Assembly: GCA_903877345.1 (NCBI GenBank)
Contig: CAIRDL010001091.1
Span: 1 to 5,262 of the forward strand
Length of the DNA stretch: 5,262 bases
DNA from: an uncultured Oscillochloris sp.
GTDB lineage: Bacteria; Chloroflexota; Chloroflexia; Chloroflexales; Chloroflexaceae
Reading direction: 5' to 3'
Below the pieces are notes generated by a model. That model did not search any database, was not told the DNA's origin, and saw nothing but the letters and a program-made list of their open reading frames with translations. Within the stretch, counting starts at the first letter, position 1, and the number at the start of each line of letters is the position of its first letter. This document shows, piece after piece, positions 1 to 5,262 of this stretch. The position numbers and the translations under genes are program-made.

Positions 1-23
1 AACCCCCAACCCCTACCCCCGAC
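1..23 (-). repeat. G-rich heptamer-like repeat at window edge, just downstream of the GGDEF gene
   Basis: On the plus strand this stretch reads as near-copies of a 7-base unit (AACCCCC, AACCCCT, ACCCCCG), beginning at the window edge and stopping beside the TGA of the GGDEF gene. On the coding strand it gives G-runs of 5, 4 and 5 separated by TA and TT. Only about three units are visible, so it could be the end of a longer array outside the window or a chance G-rich tail. It shows no hairpin followed by a T-run, so I do not call it a terminator. Confidence 0.5.
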
Positions 24-1652
24 TCATTCCTCAATCAAATACACGCTTCCCGGCAGCAACTTACTCCGCTTCTTCCCTTCGATCGAGCGCTGGGCGACCT
101 CGCCAGGATGCCGAAAAGGGTGCCGTTCGCTGCTCACCACAGCGATGGAGACACTGACCAGTGGAAAGGTCGCCGGACGACCCTGGCGGTCTTCCCCACT
201 GATAAAGCCCCGGCTCCGCGTCGCCGGATCATAGAATAAGGGTGCGGCCTCATCAAAGCGCATCGTCGTCGCCGCGCAGATGGCCCGTACCCGGTCGGGT
301 GTGCTAATCAACACGAAGTCGTCGCCGCCGATGTGGCCTACGAAATCGTCGGGGTTGCCGTAGACTCGCGCCACATCAAGCAAAATTTGCGCTGTCCGCT
401 GGATGACTGCGTCACCCTTCAGAAAGCCGTAACTGTCGTTGTACGCCTTGAAGTTGTCTATGTCGCAGTAACAGACGGCGAAGGGTTGCCCTTGCGCGAT
501 GCGTTGGGTGATGGCACGCTCAATGGCAATATTCCCCGGCAACCGCGTCGAAGGATTGGCCCCGCCCTCACGTTCACTGCGCCGCATCGCCGCATGGGCG
601 CGGGCGCTCAACTCGGCGGCGCTGAACGGCTTGGTGATGTAGTCGTCGGCCCCCAACTGAAGCCCGCGCACTTTTTCGCTGGGCGAGTTGACCGCCGAGA
701 CCAGAATGATCGGTGTCAGTTGGGTTTCAGGTTGGGCGCGCAAGCCGCCAAGCACGGTCAGGCCATTGAGGTCGGGCAGCAGTACATCGAGCAGAATCAG
801 GTGGAATTGCTGTTCACGCACGATCCGCAAGACCTCGGTGCCGCTGTACACCTGCGTCGTCTGGTAGCCTTCATCCTCAAACTGGACGGCGATCATGCTT
901 GCGATGTCAGGTTCGTCATCCACAATCAAGATATGCGGGCGACCCTCGCGCCCTGTCGCCCCAGGGATCAAGATCTGCTCGATCCGCTCGGCCAACACCT
1001 CGGGCGTTAGATCAGGGTCAAGCAGGCTCGGCTGATAGCTGCTCGTCTGCGGCGCTTCATGCCCCAACACCGCCAGCGGAATGGCTTTGGTCTCGGGATC
1101 TTCCCCAAGAATCTGGAGGGTCAACTCGCTCTGGTTATCAACGTGAAGATCCATCAGCACCAGCGCCGGGTGCAACGCCCGCGCTTGGTCAAGCCCCTGA
1201 GTCGAGGTTGCTACTTCGACCACGGTGTAGCCATGTTGCCGGAGGGTTGCCCCGACTGCGGTTGCGCCACTTGGCACCTTAGCAATGACCAGCACCGGGC
1301 GGTTTACCGTGGGCGTCGCTCCGTTACTGCCTGTCGGGAGCGACGGCGGGGCCAACGCCTCAGGCTGTACCATCTCCAATGGCTGGGCCGTTTCGCCCGT
1401 TGGGCGCAGCGCCGCCACCGGCACCGCAACGCGAACATAGTCACCGTCGGATGTAGCCCCCTGGAGCAGCAAGTCGGAGGTGGCGCGCAGCCGTTCGACA
1501 TTGCGTTCGAGCGCCCCAAGCAGCAACAACACCTGGGCGTCGGGGTGGTCTTCGAGGCGGCGGCGCAACAAGTGGGCCGTGCCCTGTAGCGCCGTTAGGG
1601 GTGAAATCAGGGCATGGATGAAGTGATCCAGTTCAGGCGGAGTCGTGCTCAC
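24..1652 (-). CDS. Multi-receiver GGDEF protein (probable diguanylate cyclase) with N-terminal HisKA-like helices
   Basis: Probable response-regulator diguanylate cyclase, making cyclic di-GMP from two GTP in the cytoplasm; no signal peptide or membrane segment is visible. Order of domains in 542 residues: a HisKA-like helical pair (about 9-65; H13 in HALISPL at the place of the usual HELRTPL), a Pro/Thr-rich linker (about 78-117), a degenerate receiver (118-229; D168 kept, acidic pair and Lys lost), an intact receiver (239-356; D245, D246, phospho-acceptor D289, S319, K341), then GGDEF (about 368-540). The GGDEF part has LPGN at 371-374, metal-site D397 in the CDIDNFK motif, N405, D414, and the signature as GGDDF (442-446). 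The product-inhibition I-site RxxD is NPDD (433-436), so its Arg is missing. The start is GTG, after a G6 run; no other good start lies nearby. It overlaps the kinase gene by 20 bases, suggesting coupled translation. Family assignment is firm; cyclase activity is inferred. Confidence 0.93.
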   Translation of the reverse strand: MSTTPPELDHFIHALISPLTALQGTAHLLRRRLEDHPDAQVLLLLGALERNVERLRATSDLLLQGATSDGDYVRVAVPVAALRPTGETAQPLEMVQPEALAPPSLPTGSNGATPTVNRPVLVIAKVPSGATAVGATLRQHGYTVVEVATSTQGLDQARALHPALVLMDLHVDNQSELTLQILGEDPETKAIPLAVLGHEAPQTSSYQPSLLDPDLTPEVLAERIEQILIPGATGREGRPHILIVDDEPDIASMIAVQFEDEGYQTTQVYSGTEVLRIVREQQFHLILLDVLLPDLNGLTVLGGLRAQPETQLTPIILVSAVNSPSEKVRGLQLGADDYITKPFSAAELSARAHAAMRRSEREGGANPSTRLPGNIAIERAITQRIAQGQPFAVCYCDIDNFKAYNDSYGFLKGDAVIQRTAQILLDVARVYGNPDDFVGHIGGDDFVLISTPDRVRAICAATTMRFDEAAPLFYDPATRSRGFISGEDRQGRPATFPLVSVSIAVVSSERHPFRHPGEVAQRSIEGKKRSKLLPGSVYLIEE

Positions 1653-4542
1653 GCTGCCCCCCGTCGGTAATGACGCCGTTGATTGCGCTGATCAGGCGCT
1701 CGTAGGCAATGGGTTTCTCAAGATAAGCGCTGGCTCCTAAGCTCAGCCCTTGCTCACGCGCCGATTCATCCAGATCATTGGCGGTCAGAATCAGCACCGG
1801 GATGGCGGCAGTCGCGGGGTTGGCCTTCAGACGGCGCAATACCTCGAAGCCATCAAGGCCCGGCATCTTGATGTCGAGCAGCACGACATCGGGCCGGTAG
1901 GTATTGACCGCCGCCAACCCAGCATAGCCGTCGCTCGCGTTCACCGCCCGTAGCCCGTGGCGCTGCAACAGGCGGACCAGCATCGGGCGCACGTGCGCGT
2001 CGTCGTCTATGACCAGCACCAAGGGCCGCCGTTCGGCCCGGATTTGTTCGGCCTGCGCGATCACCGCCGCAGGCAACGCCGCCCGCCCAAGGCGCATCAC
2101 TGAACGCGGGAGCTCAGCGGGCGGCGTGTCGGCGAGCACCAGGAAGCGGGCTTCGGCGGCACCAGGGTAGGATCGCAGTTGGCGCACCAGCACTTCGTCC
2201 GCTTCGCTCAGGGGCAGATCCAGCACCACCAGACTTACCTCGTGGTGCTGCACGAACGCCTGGATCTCGGCGACATTGGCGGCGGGATGCGCCATCCAGC
2301 CTGCCGCCGTGAAGGCCGCGCAGAGTTCGTCACGACGGTGCGGCACCGCTACCGCCACCAACACCTGTGACTGCGCCGCCACGCCTTCGCTACCGGGTAC
2401 AATCGGCAGTGTAAAGCTGAAACTGCTCCCCTGCGCCGGTTCGCTTTCAAGCCAAATCCGCCCACCCTGCTCTTCAACGAGCGCCTTGCTGATCGCCAAG
2501 CCTAGCCCGGTACCGCCCGCCTCACGGGTGGCCGAACTGTCAATCTGTTGGAATTTCTGAAAGAGCCGCCCCTGCTGCTCCGGCGCAATCCCGTAACCCC
2601 AATCCTGCACCGTAAAACTGACGAGCAGCCCCTCGTGCCGCACACTCAGTACGACCCGCTGCCCGGCGGGCGAAAATTTAATCGCGTTTGAGAGCAGGTT
2701 GATGAGGATCTGGGTCGCCCGATCCCGGTCGGCCAACACCGCCGGTAGCCCCGGCGACACCTGCAACTCGACCGCAAGGCCGTGATTGGCGGCAAACACG
2801 CTCATCTCAGCGACGGCGCTGCGACACAACTCATCGGGCTTCAGCGCCTCCCGATGCAACTGAATGCGCCCCTGCTCGATCTTCGCAATGTCGAGAATGT
2901 CATTGATCAGCCGGATCAGTCGCTCGGTGTTTGCCAGCGCAATCCCGAGCAAGTCGCGGGTTCGTTGCGGCAATCCCTCACCATTCCGGGCGCGCTCACT
3001 TCCCGGCTTGCCCAACACCAGTTGCAGCGTGCCCCGCATGCTGGTCAGGGGTGTCCGCAGTTCATGGCTCACAATCGCGACAAAGTCGTTCTTCATCCGC
3101 TCCACCTCCCGTTCGCGGGTGATGTCGCGGAAGACCAGAATGCGCCCGTGGTAGTGCTCATGGACATCGCGCACCGGGGCCGAAAAACACTGGAGCAGAC
3201 GCGGCTCGGGGTTGAGAATGGCAAACTCTTCGACCGCCCGTTCGTCTTGCGAGCGCAACAGTTCGCCAAGCCAGCTATTGAAGCGCTGCCCCTCGACAAA
3301 GATGCGGGCGAAGGTGTTGCTCAGTTGGTCAAACCGTTTGCCCAGCAAGTCACGCTCGGTCAACCCAAAAAAGAAGCGCGCCCGCCGATTGACAATCAGC
3401 GGTTGCCAGTGTGCATCAAGCATCAGAATGGCATCGTTAGTCGCGTCAACCACGGCTCGCGTGCGCTCTTGGTCGGTACGGGTTTGGGCAAAGAGTCGCG
3501 CATGTTCAATCGCCACCGCAGTCTGGCGGGCCAAGATGCGCAGCACCTGGATCTGCCCTTCGTGGACGCGCTTCCCCGGCATGGCAACCACCTGAAGCAC
3601 CCCGGTCAGCCAACCGCCCGCCAATAGGGGCACGCTCACCAAGTTTTCCACCCTGAGCGCCTGAAGTGCGGTCGCGAGCGGCGTCGGTTTATCGTGTCCT
3701 GGTGCCAGGGCCGTCACTGTCAGCGACGGGTAGCCAAAACGCGCCGTCTCGCGAGCCTGGGCCAAGGTGTGCGGCAAGAGACTGTCCGCCCAGAGCACCG
3801 TCGGGTCTTGGCCGAAATGCAGATCGGGGCCGCGCTCGACTATCGCCAGATCCACTCGCTCGGCCTGCTCGTCATAGAGAAAAAGCGCCCCGCCGCCCAT
3901 GTGCAGCACTTCGAGAATCTGCGCGAGCATGGCCTTCAACAGCCGGTCAAGCAGGTGATTGTAGAGTAAGCCGATGTCCGTCACCGCATTCACTGCCGTC
4001 AGGAGGGCTTGGGGGTCGCTGATGTCGGTGAGGCGGCCATGCTGGAGCGGGCTGACCTTATCGAGGGCGTAGCCTGCATCTTCGGCGAGCGCCCCCAGCA
4101 CCGTCGCCCAACCGGCGGGCCGCGCCTCCAAGCTCGGCCAGAACGCCATCACGACGGCATGCAACTGCGCGTGACCCTGCACCGCCGTCGCTACGCCCAG
4201 TGCGCCACTCGCTGTGGCGGTCGCCTGCACGACTTCCAGCACCGGATCAGTTCCCAGTTCAACCATGCGATACTGGCCGAAGGGCGCGAACCAGTCGGCG
4301 GGCGGCAACAGTTGTCTGGGCAGGCTGTTAGCCCCCACGCTATCGGCCAGACTCAGGATGCGCTCACCTTCCTGAACCTCGTAGCTATACATGGCCCCGA
4401 CCGGGCAACCGAGTACTTCGTGCAGGCTCTCCAGCAGCGCCCGCCAGATTTGGGGCACCGTGCTGGCATGCGCGATCCGCCGCGTTGCCCCATAGAGCGC
4501 GTACAGCATGGGACGGTCAAGGCTCGCCAGAGTGTCGGGCAT
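1633..4542 (-). CDS. Soluble hybrid sensor histidine kinase: GAF-GAF-PAS-HisKA-HATPase_c-receiver-receiver
   Basis: Cytoplasmic sensor kinase of 969 residues that should autophosphorylate on His and pass the phosphoryl group to Asp on receivers. Domains: GAF-like 1 (about 14-163), GAF 2 (about 193-349), PAS (about 357-475, with AILMLDAHWQPLIVN at its start and FRDITRERE at its end), HisKA (H box SHELRTPL, phospho-acceptor H493), HATPase_c with N box (N615, N619), G1 DWGYGI (647-652), F box around 661-668 and G2 GGTGLGL (676-682). A degenerate receiver follows (about 726-830; D775 kept, acidic pair and Lys lost), then an intact one (841-955; D846-D848, acceptor D890, T920, K943). No membrane segment is visible, so the signal is probably intracellular; neither GAF shows a motif that identifies a ligand or chromophore. 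The ATG at 4542 is the first in frame after a stop 30 bases upstream; no clear Shine-Dalgarno precedes it, and Met12 is an alternative. Its end overlaps the GGDEF gene, its likely partner. Confidence 0.95.
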   Translation of the reverse strand: MPDTLASLDRPMLYALYGATRRIAHASTVPQIWRALLESLHEVLGCPVGAMYSYEVQEGERILSLADSVGANSLPRQLLPPADWFAPFGQYRMVELGTDPVLEVVQATATASGALGVATAVQGHAQLHAVVMAFWPSLEARPAGWATVLGALAEDAGYALDKVSPLQHGRLTDISDPQALLTAVNAVTDIGLLYNHLLDRLLKAMLAQILEVLHMGGGALFLYDEQAERVDLAIVERGPDLHFGQDPTVLWADSLLPHTLAQARETARFGYPSLTVTALAPGHDKPTPLATALQALRVENLVSVPLLAGGWLTGVLQVVAMPGKRVHEGQIQVLRILARQTAVAIEHARLFAQTRTDQERTRAVVDATNDAILMLDAHWQPLIVNRRARFFFGLTERDLLGKRFDQLSNTFARIFVEGQRFNSWLGELLRSQDERAVEEFAILNPEPRLLQCFSAPVRDVHEHYHGRILVFRDITREREVERMKNDFVAIVSHELRTPLTSMRGTLQLVLGKPGSERARNGEGLPQRTRDLLGIALANTERLIRLINDILDIAKIEQGRIQLHREALKPDELCRSAVAEMSVFAANHGLAVELQVSPGLPAVLADRDRATQILINLLSNAIKFSPAGQRVVLSVRHEGLLVSFTVQDWGYGIAPEQQGRLFQKFQQIDSSATREAGGTGLGLAISKALVEEQGGRIWLESEPAQGSSFSFTLPIVPGSEGVAAQSQVLVAVAVPHRRDELCAAFTAAGWMAHPAANVAEIQAFVQHHEVSLVVLDLPLSEADEVLVRQLRSYPGAAEARFLVLADTPPAELPRSVMRLGRAALPAAVIAQAEQIRAERRPLVLVIDDDAHVRPMLVRLLQRHGLRAVNASDGYAGLAAVNTYRPDVVLLDIKMPGLDGFEVLRRLKANPATAAIPVLILTANDLDESAREQGLSLGASAYLEKPIAYERLISAINGVITDGGQREHDSA
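1653..1662 (-). promoter_or_regulatory. G6 run acting as probable ribosome binding site for the GGDEF gene
   Basis: Six consecutive G on the coding strand (1657-1662) lie four bases before the GTG at 1652-1650, inside the last codons of the kinase gene. This is the best purine-rich stretch near that start and supports choosing GTG with a 20-base overlap. It is not a perfect Shine-Dalgarno match, so the call rests on position. Confidence 0.45.
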
Positions 4543-4685
4543 AGGCTTCGTTGGAGGTGCATCGCTCGGCTAAACGTCTAGGTGTGCCCACTGACGACCA
4601 ACTACTACTAAGCCGTCAGTCGTCAGCCGTCAGCCGTCAGCCGTCAGCCGTCAGCCGTCAGCCGTCAGCCGTCAGCCGTCAGCCG
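4543..4685. other. Intergenic gap between receiver and kinase genes
   Basis: This is the only real gap in the cluster. More than half of it is the TGACGGC tandem array; the rest (4543-4611) holds an inverted copy of the variant repeat unit, a short run of TAG triplets on the coding strand (4602-4610), and no convincing sigma-70 promoter boxes. There is no hairpin followed by a T-run. The kinase and GGDEF genes could be transcribed from a promoter hidden here or by read-through from the receiver gene; the sequence does not decide. Confidence 0.7.
4591..4626. repeat. 8-bp inverted repeat at the outer edge of the heptamer array
   Basis: CTGACGAC at 4591-4598 is the exact reverse complement of GTCGTCAG at 4619-4626, with a 20-base loop. 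The right arm includes the one variant unit of the tandem array. An alternative 7-bp pairing joins 4590-4596 to 4614-4620. A hairpin could form in the transcript, but there is no T-run after it. It may be a decayed inverted heptamer rather than a functional structure. Confidence 0.6.
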
Positions 4686-4688
4686 TCA
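4612..4688 (-). repeat. Heptanucleotide tandem array, 11 units of TGACGGC
   Basis: Eleven consecutive 7-base units (coding-strand TGACGGC, plus-strand GCCGTCA) span 77 bases. Ten are identical; the unit at 4619-4625 has one change (GTCGTCA on plus). The right-most unit supplies the TGA stop of the receiver gene (4686-4688). Because 7 is not a multiple of 3, the array places TGA in all three coding-strand frames while leaving all plus-strand frames open, which creates a spurious SRQPSAV-repeat translation. Such arrays resemble the short tandemly repeated heptamers known from filamentous cyanobacteria; copy number is expected to vary by slippage. Confidence 0.97.
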
Positions 4689-5048
4689 CAATTCAAGGAA
4701 GGCGCTGATGCGCGCCGCCAAACTGAAGACATCAAAGGGCTTCACAATGTAGCCCCGCGCCCCCATCGCCAGACCCTGCTGCACCTCAATTTCTTGCGAC
4801 TTGGCCGTAAGAAAGATCACCGGCAGATTACGCGTAGATTCATGCTCGCGCAAACGCACACAGGCCGTGAACCCATCAACTCGCGGCATCATCACATCGA
4901 GCAGCACCACATCAAAGGGCTGGCTCAGTGCAGCAGTGATAGCGGCTTGCCCATCGTTGACGGCCACTACGGTGTAGCCCGCGTCTTCCAGCGCCAACCG
5001 GGTAATAAGCTGAACATCCGGCTCATCCTCAGCCAAGAGTACTCTCAT
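4686..5048 (-). CDS. Single-domain response regulator receiver (CheY/Spo0F-like)
   Basis: A 120-residue stand-alone receiver with no output domain, likely a phosphorelay carrier or a regulator acting by protein contact in the cytoplasm. All key residues are present: acidic cluster E7, D8 and E9 in the LLAEDEPD segment, phospho-acceptor D51 in LLDVMMP, T81 in FLTAK, and K103-P104 in YIVKPF. Length matches the family. The ATG start overlaps the stop of the upstream HTH gene as ATGA, with GGAA four bases upstream of the start. The stop codon is the TGA of the first heptamer unit, so the coding end abuts the repeat array directly; the protein still ends naturally after helix 5 (ISAFLEL), so the array has not visibly truncated it. 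Its partner kinase is likely the hybrid kinase downstream, but this is inferred from position only. Confidence 0.95.
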   Translation of the reverse strand: MRVLLAEDEPDVQLITRLALEDAGYTVVAVNDGQAAITAALSQPFDVVLLDVMMPRVDGFTACVRLREHESTRNLPVIFLTAKSQEIEVQQGLAMGARGYIVKPFDVFSLAARISAFLEL

Positions 5049-5056
5049 ACCGTTCC
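5045..5056 (-). promoter_or_regulatory. ATGA stop/start overlap with GGAA ribosome binding site
   Basis: The TGA of the HTH gene (5047-5045) shares bases with the ATG of the receiver (5048-5046). GGAA at 5056-5053 sits four bases before the ATG, inside the last codons of the HTH gene. This is a classic translational coupling arrangement and fixes the receiver start. Confidence 0.8.
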
Positions 5057-5262
5057 GGCCTCTTCCATCAAGGCAAGCTGACGAGCGACTTCTTCCACCG
5101 CAATGCGTTGCTTGCGGTAGAAATCTGACTCGCTCATCGCCAAGCGGTGCGCCACATCACGCACCGGCTTCCGTTGGAGGAAGCGGCTCTCCAGCAATTT
5201 GTAGAGCAGCCACTCCTGGGCCGACGGATCAAGCTGATCATCGGGCCGCAGGTTGCCAATCG
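5045..5262 (-). CDS. C-terminal fragment of a helix-turn-helix protein (N-terminus outside window)
   Basis: The reading frame enters from the right edge (first full codon at 5260) and gives 71 residues before TGA; the rest lies outside the window. Visible order: an LRPDDQLDPS segment, a helix with EWLLYKLLESRFL (about 16-28), then an apparent HTH (about 33-52: VRDVAHRLAMSESDFYRKQR) and a final helix (IAVEEVARQLALMEE). The pattern resembles sigma-70 region 4-like HTH modules and a Chloroflexota type of small regulator in which LRP, WxxY and YRxQ motifs precede a terminal helix; that match is from memory. It could be a DNA-binding regulator or the tail of a larger ATPase or kinase protein. The 4-base overlap with the receiver gene suggests the two are made together. 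Confidence 0.75.
   Translation of the reverse strand, partial: IGNLRPDDQLDPSAQEWLLYKLLESRFLQRKPVRDVAHRLAMSESDFYRKQRIAVEEVARQLALMEEAGTV

Noticed and set aside
333..1010. 225-codon plus-strand open frame inside the GGDEF gene
   Set aside because: It is antisense to the receiver and GGDEF domains, which carry clear motifs on the minus strand; the plus-strand translation shows none.
2782..3627. 281-codon open frame on the plus strand inside the kinase gene
   Set aside because: It is the antisense of the PAS, HisKA and early HATPase_c coding region. It has no recognisable domain, and its openness follows from GC-rich codon bias in the true gene.
4009..4581. 190-codon plus-strand open frame crossing the kinase start
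   Set aside because: It is antisense to the GAF region, with no domain motif, and runs into the gap with no supporting signal.
4560..4598. Possible sigma-70 promoter for the kinase (TTGGTC and TAGACG on the coding strand)
   Set aside because: Each box matches the consensus at only three of six positions and the spacer is 15 bases, which is no better than chance.
4591..4626. Rho-independent terminator after the receiver gene
   Set aside because: The inverted repeat has a 20-base loop, and the coding strand continues with TGGGCACACC rather than a T-run.
4612..4688. CRISPR array
   Set aside because: The repeat unit is 7 bases with no spacers between units, so it is a simple tandem repeat.
4551..5081. 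176-codon plus-strand open frame with SRQPSAV peptide repeats
   Set aside because: The peptide repeat is just the translation of the heptamer array, which has no stops in any plus-strand frame; the rest is antisense to the intact receiver gene.

Overview
The window reads as one co-directional signalling cluster, entirely on the minus strand, from a GC-rich bacterium. In transcription order (right to left) it holds: the C-terminal end of a small helix-turn-helix protein (cut by the window edge), a stand-alone CheY/Spo0F-like receiver, a 143-base gap mostly filled by a heptanucleotide tandem array, a 969-residue soluble hybrid histidine kinase, and a 542-residue multi-receiver GGDEF protein. 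Nothing on the plus strand looks like a real gene. I see no tRNA, rRNA, CRISPR or insertion sequence.

The likely source is a member of the Chloroflexota, perhaps a Chloroflexales-type filamentous bacterium. This is inference from three things: the style of the C-terminal helix-turn-helix protein (an LRPD-type segment, then a WxxY segment, then an HTH with a YRKQR motif), the soluble GAF-GAF-PAS hybrid kinase, and heptameric intergenic arrays. No marker gene is present, so the assignment is tentative.

Layout: 1-23 is a G-rich (minus strand) heptamer-like stretch just past the GGDEF gene. 24-1652 is the GGDEF protein (HisKA-like helix pair, degenerate receiver, intact receiver, GGDEF). 1633-4542 is the hybrid kinase (GAF, GAF, PAS, HisKA, HATPase_c, degenerate receiver, intact receiver); its 3' end overlaps the GGDEF gene by 20 bases. 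4543-4685 is intergenic and carries the TGACGGC array (4612-4688) and an inverted copy of its variant unit. 4686-5048 is the single receiver. 5045-5262 is the partial HTH gene, which overlaps the receiver by 4 bases (ATGA).

The tight overlaps suggest two translationally coupled pairs: HTH plus receiver, and kinase plus GGDEF protein. A plausible reading is a cytoplasmic sensory kinase whose phosphoryl groups reach its own receiver, the separate receiver and the receiver of the GGDEF protein, thereby setting cyclic di-GMP output. The components are ordinary families. The less usual points are the kinase-like helix pair without an ATPase domain at the front of the GGDEF protein, the matching degenerate-plus-intact receiver pairs in both large proteins, and the heptamer array whose outermost unit supplies the stop codon of the receiver gene.
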